Origin: Sva-07 sp963710625
Lineage (GTDB): Bacteria > Actinomycetota > Acidimicrobiia > Acidimicrobiales > Ilumatobacteraceae
Reading direction: 5' to 3'
Assembly (NCBI GenBank): GCA_963710625.1
Contig: CAVQBG010000035.1
Location: 1-64,000, forward strand
Length of the DNA: 64,000 bases
The stretch's first letter is position 1, and each line of letters begins with the position of its first letter. This document shows, one piece after another, positions 18,376 to 26,450 of the stretch. The translations under genes were made by a program, and so were the position numbers. Under the pieces are notes generated by a model. The model was not told the origin of the DNA. It ran no database searches and saw only the letters and a program-made list of their open reading frames with translations.

Positions 18376-19707
18376 TCAGGGGCCCGAAAAGATGCCGTCC
18401 TTGACGTCGTCTTGACGGGAGAGGTACTCGGCCTTGGGGTCGTAGGTGTTGCCGCCCTCCAATTCGCCCTTGGCCAACTCGGCTCGACCGACGACGAACC
18501 AGTGCACCTCGTCCGGACCGTCGGCCAGGCGCAACGTGCGCTGGCTGGCATACATGTCGGCCAGCGGCGTCCACTGCGACACGCCCGTGGCGCCGTGCAT
18601 CTGAATCGCGTTGTCGATGATCTCGCAGGTGCGGATCGGGACCATCGCCTTGACGGCGCTGACCCACACCCGGGCCTCCGCGTTGCCGAGTTCGTCCATC
18701 GCCTTGGCCGCGGTGAGCACCATGCGCCGCATCGACTCGATCTCGATGCGGGACTGAGCGATCATCTGCACGTTGCCACCGAGGTTGCCGAGGCGCTTGC
18801 CGAACGCCTCACGGGTCAGCCCACGCTTGACCATCAGATCGAGCGCCCGCTCGGCCTGACCGACCGAACGCATGCAGTGATGGATACGACCCGGGCCGAG
18901 ACGCACCTGGGAGATCTCGAACCCGCGACCCTCACCGAGCAACACGTTCTCGTACGGCACCCGCACATCGTTGAACCGCAGGTGCATGTGCCCGTGCGGA
19001 GCGTCGTCCTTGCCGAACACGTGCATCGGCCCGACGATCTCCACGCCCGGGGTGTCCATCGGCACGAGGATCTGTGACTGACGTTGGTGCGGAGCCGCGT
19101 CGGGGTTGGTCTGCACCATCGTGATCATGATCTTGCAGCGCGGATCGCCGGCACCGGAGATGTAGTACTTCTCGCCCGTGATCACCCACTCGTCACCGTC
19201 ACGAACCGCCTTGCACGCCACGTTCTTGGCATCCGACGACGCGACGTCCGGCTCGGTCATCGCGTACGCCGATCGGATCTCACCGTTGAGGAGCGGCTTG
19301 AGCCACTTCTCCTTCTGCTCGGGGGTGCCGACCCGCTCGAGCACCTCCATGTTGCCGGTGTCGGGCGCCGCGCAGTTCATCGACTCCGACGCCAACGGGT
19401 TCTTGCCGAGCTCGATCGCGATGTAGGCGTAGTCGAGGTTCGACAGACCCTCACCGGTCTCGGCGTTCGGAAGGAAGAAGTTCCACAGGCCCTGCGCCTT
19501 CGCCTTGTCCTTCACCGACTCGAGCAGCTCCAGCTGACCCGGCGCGTAGGACCAGCGGTCGTCGCGTCCCTCACCGAGACGGAAGAACTCGGCCGTGATC
19601 GGATCGACCTCGGTGTAGATGAACTTCTTCACCGCGTCGTACAGGGGACGCACGCCCTCGGACATCCGCAGGTCGTACATGTCGGGGGTGGATTCCAGAG
19701 CTGTCAT
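18376..19707 (-). CDS. acyl-CoA dehydrogenase
   Basis: 443 residues. FAD/substrate motifs YAMTEPDVASSDAKN near residue 160 and WVITGEKYYISGAGDPRCKIMI near residue 180; FNDVRVPYENVLLGEGRGF; C-terminal IQMHGATGVSQWTPLADMYASQRTLRLADGPDEVH, as in the long-chain/ACAD10-11-like group. The catalytic base cannot be assigned with certainty. Oxidises an acyl-CoA to enoyl-CoA in beta-oxidation-type metabolism. Monocistronic, flanked by palindromes on both sides. Confidence 0.92.
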   Translation of the reverse strand: MTALESTPDMYDLRMSEGVRPLYDAVKKFIYTEVDPITAEFFRLGEGRDDRWSYAPGQLELLESVKDKAKAQGLWNFFLPNAETGEGLSNLDYAYIAIELGKNPLASESMNCAAPDTGNMEVLERVGTPEQKEKWLKPLLNGEIRSAYAMTEPDVASSDAKNVACKAVRDGDEWVITGEKYYISGAGDPRCKIMITMVQTNPDAAPHQRQSQILVPMDTPGVEIVGPMHVFGKDDAPHGHMHLRFNDVRVPYENVLLGEGRGFEISQVRLGPGRIHHCMRSVGQAERALDLMVKRGLTREAFGKRLGNLGGNVQMIAQSRIEIESMRRMVLTAAKAMDELGNAEARVWVSAVKAMVPIRTCEIIDNAIQMHGATGVSQWTPLADMYASQRTLRLADGPDEVHWFVVGRAELAKGELEGGNTYDPKAEYLSRQDDVKDGIFSGP

Positions 19708-19783
19708 GGTGGTTCTCCCAGGTTCGGCGTACGGGTGCCAACCTAGTGACGACCGACGCCGACCGACGTATCGACCGCAGACG

Positions 19784-19820
19784 CGCACGAAACGCGGGGT
19801 CGGGCCCCGCGTCTCGTGCG
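19784..19820. terminator. perfect-arm palindrome CGCACGA..TCGTGCG
   Basis: CGCACGAAACGCGGGG-tcggg-CCCCGCGTCTCGTGCG, one mismatch, 7 bases beyond the lipoprotein stop. Resembles the GGGGTCAGACCCC family but has longer arms. Confidence 0.65.
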
Positions 19821-19827
19821 GTGACGC

Positions 19828-20625
19828 TCAGGAGTTCGGTGTGAACGTGCCCTCGAGGTGCCACACCCCGACGAAGTCGTTGAACGACCCGCCGACGATC
19901 TGGCTCGTCCAGTCGAGCACGTAGGCTCCCGTCTCCGGATCGATCGTGCCGATCGGCGCCTCGCCGGATCCGTCGGGCTTCGGTGCTCCCTGGTTGAAGC
20001 TCGCACCGCCGTAGTAGGCGGTGAACGCTGCCAGGTCACCGGTGAGCACGCCATCGGTGGCGGTCAGGGTCGGCGTCGCCTCGGCGTTGTCGGTGGCGCC
20101 GGCGAACGCGACGGCGAAGAAGGGCACCGGTGCGAAGATCGCGTCGGCGAGCCCGTTGCCGGCGTCGTCGAAGGCCGGATCCGGCGCCGCCTGATGGGTG
20201 CCGGTCACCAGGCCGCCGTCGGTTCCTGCCGAGAGGCCGGAGTACGTGGTGTCGGCACAGGCCGAGTCGGCGTTCGGGATGAACGGGCCGTCGGTCATCG
20301 TTCCGCCGGGCTGGAGCATCCGGAAGTAGGAGCCGGTGACCTCGGCCGAGTCGCACACGGCGTCATCGATCGAGAACGTGCCCACGAGGTCGCCCTCGAA
20401 CATCGCCGCCGGCTCGGTGGTCGGTGCCTCGGTGGCCGGTGGCGTGGTCTCCTCCGTCATCGCCTCGGTGGTCTCGGTCACGGCGGTACTGGCGGTCTCC
20501 TCGGTGGTCGCCTCGGACGCCGTGGTGGCGCTGCTCGAATCGTCGTCGCTCCCGCATGCGGCCAGGACGAGCGTGACGGCCGCCAGCGACGCGAGCAGGC
20601 GCCGATTCGTGAGATGGGTGTTCAT
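19828..20625 (-). CDS. lipoprotein with Thr/Glu-rich linker, unknown function
   Basis: 265 residues. Lipobox VTLVLAACGSD near residue 24, then a 45-residue Thr/Glu/Ser-rich spacer typical of surface lipoproteins, then a beta-rich domain with cysteines at AVCDSAEV and ADSACADTT that may pair. Its ATG overlaps the stop of the upstream duplicated membrane-protein gene, so the two are co-translated and may work together at the membrane. No domain recognised. Confidence 0.7.
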   Translation of the reverse strand: MNTHLTNRRLLASLAAVTLVLAACGSDDDSSSATTASEATTEETASTAVTETTEAMTEETTPPATEAPTTEPAAMFEGDLVGTFSIDDAVCDSAEVTGSYFRMLQPGGTMTDGPFIPNADSACADTTYSGLSAGTDGGLVTGTHQAAPDPAFDDAGNGLADAIFAPVPFFAVAFAGATDNAEATPTLTATDGVLTGDLAAFTAYYGGASFNQGAPKPDGSGEAPIGTIDPETGAYVLDWTSQIVGGSFNDFVGVWHLEGTFTPNS

Positions 20626-21620
20626 GGTGACTCCTTGCCGGACAGGGCCGGGTTGTTGGGGGTGGAAGCGGTGTCGTCGGAGGCGGGTGCCCGCGACCGC
20701 ATGGCCACGACGGCCAGGATCGCCACGAGCACACCAGGGATGACGAAGAACCAGGGGAAGAGGTCGAACGACGGCAGCGCGTCGACGGCTTCGTAGTTGT
20801 CGACGTTGTCGCTCATCGTGGCGACCATCGGGTTGAAGTCGGTGAGGATCATCGGCCAGTCGGCCGACCACTGGGCGATCGCCGGGAAGTCGGTCGTGCT
20901 GCCGCCGGCCTCGACGAGCAGCGGCAGTGCGTTGGCCCGCAACTGCCCCTCGGCGGCTCCGAGCGTGACGAAGTAGCCCTGAACCGACTGCACCCGTTCC
21001 CGGGTCATCATCGGCCGGAAGTCGTCGATCATGTCGGCGCCCTGCGGCGCGCGGTCGAACATCTGGAACGCGACGGGTGCCGCCACGACGGCGATGCCCA
21101 GGCCGAACAGCACCCACAGGGCCGGGCGGGCGCGGTTCGACGGTGTGCGTCGCTGGTACAACGCGACGCCGGCGGCCGCGACGATCAACGCGCCGGGGAT
21201 GACGAAGAACCAGGGGAACATCGGGAACGGCGGCAAGGCGGCGACAGCGGCGTAGTTGTCGAGGTTTGCTTCCATGCGATCGATCAGATCGGTCATGTCG
21301 GCGTCGACGTTGGGCCACTGCTCGTTCAGGTTGACGACCGAGGCGAGCACGACGTCGTACTGCGATGCCTCGACCGCGCCCGACGCCACGAGTGCATCGC
21401 GGAGCGAGTCGACCGACTCGGTGTTGGCGGCGTCGATCTCCTCCAGGTACCCGCGGAAACGCTCGACCTGCTCGATCGTCATGTACGGCTCGAAGTCGTC
21501 GATCATGTCGCCGCCGAGCGGGGCCCGGCCGAACATCTGGAACACGAAGGGCGCAACGATCATCCCGATCCCGACGATCAGCGCTCCGATGATCGGCAGG
21601 TTCCGACTTCGCCCTTGCAT
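20622..21620 (-). CDS. internally duplicated membrane protein, unknown function
   Basis: 332 residues built from two similar halves. Half 1 (residues 8-150) and half 2 (residues 172-310) each have: a helix ending APFVFQMF/APVAFQMF, the segment GRAPLGGDMIDDFEPYMT or DRAPQGADMIDDFRPMMT, an amphipathic soluble region with a DNYAAV/DNYEAV motif, and a second helix MFPWFFVIPGALIVA or LFPWFFVIPGVLVAI. So four membrane helices with two extracytoplasmic loops of about 110 residues. Translationally coupled to the downstream lipoprotein. Not recognised. Confidence 0.7.
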   Translation of the reverse strand: MQGRSRNLPIIGALIVGIGMIVAPFVFQMFGRAPLGGDMIDDFEPYMTIEQVERFRGYLEEIDAANTESVDSLRDALVASGAVEASQYDVVLASVVNLNEQWPNVDADMTDLIDRMEANLDNYAAVAALPPFPMFPWFFVIPGALIVAAAGVALYQRRTPSNRARPALWVLFGLGIAVVAAPVAFQMFDRAPQGADMIDDFRPMMTRERVQSVQGYFVTLGAAEGQLRANALPLLVEAGGSTTDFPAIAQWSADWPMILTDFNPMVATMSDNVDNYEAVDALPSFDLFPWFFVIPGVLVAILAVVAMRSRAPASDDTASTPNNPALSGKESP

Positions 21621-21723
21621 GACACTCCCGTCCTGGGCCGGTGCGGCCAGGCTCCATTCTCCGCCTGTGCCGTCGACGCCCACAGGGGCGAAGGTCACGG
21701 CCGTGTTCGGGTGCGTCAGTCGA

Positions 21724-22136
21724 TCAGCTCGGCGGGCACCAGACGCCGAACACGGCGCCGTCGGGGTTGGCGACATACCCGAAGCTGAGGCCGTTCGGCA
21801 TCGTCTGGGCCTCGGAGATCACGGAGCCACCGGCGTTGCGGGCGGCGTCGATGGCCGCGGTGACGTCGGGCACCTGGGCCATGAAGATCGCGTCGCTGGG
21901 GTAGCCGCCGCCGTTGTCGACGAGCCCGCCCCCGATCGGTGCGCCCTCGCCGAGTTGGATCATCGTGTATCCCGGCATCGAGTCGTCGTCGAAGGTCCAG
22001 CCGAGCACGGAGCCGTAGAACTCCTTCGCTCGCGGGGGTCGGCGGTGTGGACCTCGAACCAGGTGACCGCGTGCGGTGTCGCCGTTGCACCGGTGGACGT
22101 GGTCGTGGTGGATGTGGATGTGGACGTGTTGCTCAT
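21724..22136 (-). CDS. VOC (glyoxalase/bleomycin-resistance) family protein, one frameshift
   Basis: About 137 residues after correction. N-terminal repeat of Ser/Thr (STSTSTTTTSTG), then VTWFEVHTADPxRAKEFYGSVLGWTFDDD and GGGLVDNGGGYPSDAIFMAQVPDVTAAIDAARNAGGSV, the two beta-alpha-beta-beta-beta modules of a VOC domain. The ATG frame (22136) is lost near 22040 inside CCCCCGCG, and the rest is one base out of phase, consistent with a single missing base. Metal ligands would be H and E at the usual positions but the enzyme activity is unknown. Confidence 0.7.
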
Positions 22137-22190
22137 GCCGACGACGTTGAACCCCTCCGGCGACAACGGTGTGTCGGGGTTTCGCGGATT

Positions 22191-22889
22191 TCACTCTCCC
22201 AGGATCCCCCGCCCGATGAGATCGGGAATCGCCATCCTGCTGACATCGATCGAACGGTCGGGGGCGATCTCGTCGTGCATCACTGCGCCGCGGATGCGGT
22301 CGAGGCGGAACGCGCGCGGCGCATCCCGGAGACGGCACCATGCCCAGAGGTACCAGTTGGGATGGATCCCGAGCACCGCGACGGGCTCGACGACACGGGC
22401 GGTCGGCTGACCGTCCTTGTCGACGTAGTCGAGTTCGAGCACGCGCCGCTGCACGATCGCGTGCTCGACGACCGCGGGCGGGCGAGGCCGGCCGGGCGGC
22501 CCGTCGAACAGGCGGATGCGGGATGCCAACTCGCGGGCCCCGGTCGCGTCGACCTCGTGGAGGACGGCGAGGATCTTCTGCAGCGCGCTTCGCCCCGCCT
22601 GGGTGAAGGGCGTCGCCGACGGCTGGGCGAGCGCGGTGGCGATCGCCGCGACCTCGGCGGCCGACAAGTTGAGCGGCGGCAGCGTGTGCTGCACGTCGAT
22701 CGCGTAGCCGCCGCGCCGACCGGTCGTGGCGTAGATCGGGACACCGGACTGCTGGAGTGCAGAGAGATCACGTTCGATCGTGCGCGTGCTGACCTCGAAC
22801 CGATCGGCGAGCCACGTCGTCGACCGGTGATCGGGCGCGACCGCTCGTAGTTCCTCGACGAGGGCGTACAGGCGGTCGGTCCGGTTCAC
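22191..22889 (-). CDS. WYL-domain transcriptional regulator
   Basis: 232 residues. DeoR/HTH_11-type winged helix at residues 1-65 (TTWLADRFEVSTRTIERDLSALQQSGVPIYATTGRRGGY), then a WYL ligand-sensing domain with PNWYLWAWCRLRDAPRAFRLDRI near residue 185. GTG 22889 overlaps the CaiB stop as GTGA, so it is co-translated with that gene. May regulate its own operon or the adjacent divergent region. Confidence 0.88.
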   Translation of the reverse strand: MNRTDRLYALVEELRAVAPDHRSTTWLADRFEVSTRTIERDLSALQQSGVPIYATTGRRGGYAIDVQHTLPPLNLSAAEVAAIATALAQPSATPFTQAGRSALQKILAVLHEVDATGARELASRIRLFDGPPGRPRPPAVVEHAIVQRRVLELDYVDKDGQPTARVVEPVAVLGIHPNWYLWAWCRLRDAPRAFRLDRIRGAVMHDEIAPDRSIDVSRMAIPDLIGRGILGE

Positions 22890-24250
22890 CAGCTCAACGT
22901 CCCGTCGCCGAGCGGGGTGGTCGGGAGCGTCCACCCGACGTCCAGCCCGTCGATCTCGACGCACGGACCGAGATGGTCGACCACCCCGAAACCCGACTCG
23001 GAGCGCATCAGCTTCGGGGCGAACCCGGTTGGCGTCCCGACCTCCTCGCGGCGGCCCACACGCTGGATCCACACGGCGGTCTGACAGAGCGAGCCGTCGA
23101 CCCGCTTCGACCGGTCGTCGTCGAGCGACGCGTCGAGCGCCTCCAGGACCCCCGCCGCCATCACGAAGCCCGTCGTGTAGTCGGTGAACGCGCAGGGCAG
23201 CATCGCCGGCTTCTCCTCGCCGAGCGGATCCAGGCACAGCCCGCTCGTCGACTGCGCCAGCTGCTCCCACCCGGCGCGGTCCGCCCACGGCCCGTCGTGC
23301 CCGAATGCCGAGACCGATCCGTAGACGCCGCCGAACCCGTCGGTGCGCAACGAATGCTCATCGAGCCCGTACCTCGCCACGACACCTGGGCGATAGCCCT
23401 GGACGACGACATCGGCGTCGAGCGCGACCCGGCGAAGTGCAGCGAGATCGTCGGGCTCGGTGAAGTCGGCGTGGGCCTGGCGCTTGCCGTGCCCGGTGTC
23501 GACCACGAAGGCCGGCACGACGGGAACGTTCGGGCCGCGCACGTGGAGTACGTCCGCACCGAACGCGGCCAGGGTCCGCCCGCACGTCGGCCCGGCGAGC
23601 ACCCGGGTGAGGTCGAGCACGCGGAGGCCGTCGAGCGGGCGCGCCGGTGACGGTGACCATCGCACGCGGGCGGCACCGCCGGCGTCGCGATGCTCGACGG
23701 TCGACCACGCGTGCACGAGCTCGCCCTGTGGGTGCTGCCGCCACTCGTCCTCGCTGCGAATGATCGCCGAACAGCCTCGCCGCTCGGCGATCGCGTCCTC
23801 CAGCGCGCCCGACTCCCACGTGCCCACCGATGCGCCGATCCTCGCCTCGTCGGCGTCGACCGGCAGGTCGAGCACCGATGCCAAACGCTCCACCAGCGGT
23901 GGGAACCCGCCGTGCAGATGGATCCAACGACCGTCGGCGCACCGGTACCGGCCGACCCACGGGTTCTCGGCGTTGGTTCTCGCCATCGACTCGCCGTCGA
24001 CGCGCATGACCGCGAATCCGATCGTCGCGGCCGCAGCGTCGCCGACATCGGTCCGCACCTGCCCCGGGTCACCGCCGGCGCGGCGCGCGAGCCGAGCGGC
24101 TGCCGCACCGGCCTGAGCCAATGCCACCGCTGCCACCTCACCGACCGGCCACGGCGTGGCCAACACCGGGTCCTGCCCGGTGACATCGGCGGCCCCGTCG
24201 AAGTTCCATCCCGCGAGGTCCGCGATGCGTGCGATCTGCGCATGCTCCAT
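22886..24250 (-). CDS. CaiB/BaiF CoA-transferase family protein
   Basis: About 454 residues. Family III CoA-transferase: PLDGLRVLDLTRVLAGPTCGRTLAAFGADVLHVRGPN near residue 215, VVVQGYRPGVVARYGLDEHSL, and GVYGSVSAFGHDGPWADRAGWEQLAQSTSGL. The N-terminal 200 residues form a second CaiB-like half, so it is a tandem-domain protein as in some actinobacterial members. A GTG at 24289 would add 13 residues; the ATG is preferred because the conserved part starts soon after. Followed immediately by the WYL regulator. Confidence 0.85.
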   Translation of the reverse strand: MEHAQIARIADLAGWNFDGAADVTGQDPVLATPWPVGEVAAVALAQAGAAAARLARRAGGDPGQVRTDVGDAAAATIGFAVMRVDGESMARTNAENPWVGRYRCADGRWIHLHGGFPPLVERLASVLDLPVDADEARIGASVGTWESGALEDAIAERRGCSAIIRSEDEWRQHPQGELVHAWSTVEHRDAGGAARVRWSPSPARPLDGLRVLDLTRVLAGPTCGRTLAAFGADVLHVRGPNVPVVPAFVVDTGHGKRQAHADFTEPDDLAALRRVALDADVVVQGYRPGVVARYGLDEHSLRTDGFGGVYGSVSAFGHDGPWADRAGWEQLAQSTSGLCLDPLGEEKPAMLPCAFTDYTTGFVMAAGVLEALDASLDDDRSKRVDGSLCQTAVWIQRVGRREEVGTPTGFAPKLMRSESGFGVVDHLGPCVEIDGLDVGWTLPTTPLGDGTLSW

Positions 24251-24356
24251 CGACACATCTTTGCCGTCGGGATCACACCGTGCGACCACAGCGACCGGAC
24301 GGGTGCTGGTGGTCGCGATCCTCGCGAGACGAGCGTGGGGCCAGAACCGGGGCCGA

Positions 24357-24767
24357 TCAGAGGGTGCCGTCAGGGAACAGACAGAACGGGTGTCCGTCGG
24401 GGTCGATCATCACGCGTACGTCGTCCTGTGGCTGATCGTCGGCAAGCCGGGCGCCCTGCTCGATCGCCCAGCGCACCGCTGCGCCGAGATCGGCGACGCC
24501 GATGTCAAGGTGCATCATCATCGTCGGCTCGCCCGCTCGGCCGGGCCAGGTCGGCGCCCGGTGGTGCGGTTCCCACTGGATCTCGATCTTCATGTCGCCG
24601 TCCGGTGATCGCAGCATCGCCCATCCGTCGGTTGCCGCCATGCCGGGACGCGGGCCCTCGCGTCGCACGATCGGCCAGCCGAGGAAGCGTGCGTAGAACT
24701 CGGCGAGCGCGATCGGGTCGCTCGAATCGAGCGTCGGCCCGGAGATCCGCATGGTCGGTCGGTTCAT
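24357..24767 (-). CDS. VOC family protein
   Basis: 136 residues. Single VOC domain: GPTLDSSDPIALAEFYARFLGWPIV, MMMHLDIGVADLGAAVRWAIEQGARLAD, VMIDPDGHPFCLFPD. The histidine and glutamate ligands of the fold appear at H-L-D-I and the N-terminal E-F-Y, but no specific reaction can be assigned. Actinobacterial relatives are usually annotated as glyoxalase-like. Confidence 0.85.
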   Translation of the reverse strand: MNRPTMRISGPTLDSSDPIALAEFYARFLGWPIVRREGPRPGMAATDGWAMLRSPDGDMKIEIQWEPHHRAPTWPGRAGEPTMMMHLDIGVADLGAAVRWAIEQGARLADDQPQDDVRVMIDPDGHPFCLFPDGTL

Positions 24768-24854
24768 CGAGCCCCATCGTCGCGCCCGCTGCCATCTCGG
24801 GCCAGAGTTGTCGGGCGGACGAACTCACCGGTCGGGCCGGTGACCCCGCCCGAC

Positions 24855-25733
24855 TCAGCGGGTGCCGGTGAGTGTCGGGAGCAGGGCTTTGGCCACGTCA
24901 GCGGGACGTTCTTCGTGGGAGAACAGGCCGGCGCCCTCGACGACCTCGATCTGGGCGTCGGGGAAACCGCCGACCATCGCCCTGGCTCGCTCGACGGGGA
25001 AGAACGGGTCCTTGTCGCCCCACACGAGCTGCACCGGCACGTCGATCCGACGGTGGATGTCGGCGAGATCGGTGACGTGTCGCATGTCGAAGCTTCGGAG
25101 CAGCTTCACCGCGGCGTCGCAGTGGAGCCGGCTCTCGTGCAGCGGCGTGAGGAAGAACTCGGCGAACTCGCCACCGAGCAATGAGCGGTCGGCGAACGCG
25201 TCGCCGAAGACGGCACGGGACCTGACGATCCTCGGCTTGCCCGCGACCCAGCCGAGCCCGGCGCTGAGACCCGGAAGATGCCGAGAAGCGATGAAGGACT
25301 TGAACCGCCAACTCGGATCCGGTGGTTCGGTGTTGATCAGGCCCATGGCGCGCAGGCGAGGATCGCCGACCATCGCGTGGCGGGCGATCATGCCGCCGCT
25401 GTCGTGGCCGACGACCGCGACCCGGTCGAGTTCGAGGAGGTCGACGACTCGTCGGACGGTCTCGATGTGCTGCGCGATCGACATCGGCGTGTCGGCATCG
25501 AAGCGGCTCGAGCCCGCGGAGGGGAGGTCGACGAGGTGGCAGGTCACGTGGTCGACGAGGTGCGGAAGGAGCTTGCGGAAGGTTGCAGAGCTGACGGGCC
25601 ACCCGTGGACGAACAACACGTCGGGTCCTGCGCCGACGACGCGGTAGGCAGCCTCACCCGCACCGACGTCGAGGAATCGATCGGGAGCGCGACGGAACAG
25701 ACCGGATGCTTCGGTTTCGGTCATCGTTGACAT
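24855..25733 (-). CDS. alpha/beta hydrolase, epoxide-hydrolase/dehalogenase-like
   Basis: 292 residues. Oxyanion motif HGWPVSS near residue 41; nucleophile elbow VGHDSGG near residue 110 with Asp instead of Ser, as in epoxide hydrolases and haloalkane dehalogenases; acid in WGDKDPFF; general-base His in LFSHEERP near residue 275. Divergently transcribed from the TetR gene with a shared operator at 25772-25814, so probably controlled by that repressor. Confidence 0.9.
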   Translation of the reverse strand: MSTMTETEASGLFRRAPDRFLDVGAGEAAYRVVGAGPDVLFVHGWPVSSATFRKLLPHLVDHVTCHLVDLPSAGSSRFDADTPMSIAQHIETVRRVVDLLELDRVAVVGHDSGGMIARHAMVGDPRLRAMGLINTEPPDPSWRFKSFIASRHLPGLSAGLGWVAGKPRIVRSRAVFGDAFADRSLLGGEFAEFFLTPLHESRLHCDAAVKLLRSFDMRHVTDLADIHRRIDVPVQLVWGDKDPFFPVERARAMVGGFPDAQIEVVEGAGLFSHEERPADVAKALLPTLTGTR

Positions 25734-25771
25734 CAGGGTCCTCCAGCTGAACGGCTGCGGTTTGGCATGAT

Positions 25772-25814
25772 CTGTAGTGACAACTGCAGACCCTATTCGT
25801 AGCGATCACTACAG
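25772..25814. promoter_or_regulatory. inverted-repeat operator between hydrolase and TetR genes
   Basis: Perfect 9-bp arms CTGTAGTGA and TCACTACAG separated by 25 bases, centred between the divergent genes. A natural binding site for the TetR protein. Confidence 0.7.
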
Positions 25815-25825
25815 TCAAGGCCGGG

Positions 25826-26362
25826 ATGGGATACCGACACACCAAAGAGGAGATCCTCGACGGGGCGCTCGCCGCCGCGATCGACGACGGTCTCAGCCAG
25901 CTCACCTTCGGACGCGTGGCCAAGCGGCTCGGCATCAACGACCGCACCGTCGTGTACTACTTCCCGACCAAGGACGCCCTGATCACCGACGTGGTGATGT
26001 CGATGGGGCTCCAGCTCCAGCAGACGCTCGGCGAGGCGTTCTCGACCCCGGCCGCAGATCACCTCGAACTGGCCCGTGCGGCATGGCCCGTGCTCGCCCG
26101 CGACGAGGACGACCGGATCTTCGCGCTGTTCTTCGAGGCCAACGGGCTCGCGGCGACCGGCCGGGCGCCGTTCGTCACGCTCGTCCCCCAGTTGGTCGAG
26201 GCGTGGATCGACTGGGTCACCGGTTTCCTGACCGGAACGGCGAGCGAGCGACGCGCCGAGGCTGCAGCTGCGATCGCCGTCATCGACGGGCTCCTGCTGC
26301 TCCGCCTGCTCGCGGGTCCCGCTGTCGCCGCTCACGCAGCGGCTCGTCTCGGCGTGGCGTAG
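25826..26362 (+). CDS. TetR family transcriptional regulator
   Basis: 178 residues. N-terminal helix-turn-helix: ILDGALAAAIDDGLSQLTFGRVAKRLGINDRTVVYYFPTKDALI (residues 8-52). C-terminal helical ligand domain is Leu/Ala rich and ends in LLLLRLLAGPAVAAHAAARLG. Divergent from the hydrolase gene; the shared inverted repeat begins 12 bases upstream of its start, so autoregulation is likely. Ligand unknown. Confidence 0.9.
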   Translation: MGYRHTKEEILDGALAAAIDDGLSQLTFGRVAKRLGINDRTVVYYFPTKDALITDVVMSMGLQLQQTLGEAFSTPAADHLELARAAWPVLARDEDDRIFALFFEANGLAATGRAPFVTLVPQLVEAWIDWVTGFLTGTASERRAEAAAAIAVIDGLLLLRLLAGPAVAAHAAARLGVA

Positions 26363-26450
26363 TCCCGCGCGCGTCTGCGTCAGCGAGTACCGCCGGACAC
26401 GACGTTGTTGCTGACACAGAACCGGGAGTCCGCAATCTTGCGGAAGACGG

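Noticed and set aside
21724..22136. Selenocysteine readthrough in the VOC, metallo-hydrolase or other broken genes
   Set aside because: The breaks are frame changes, not in-frame TGA codons followed by conserved sequence.
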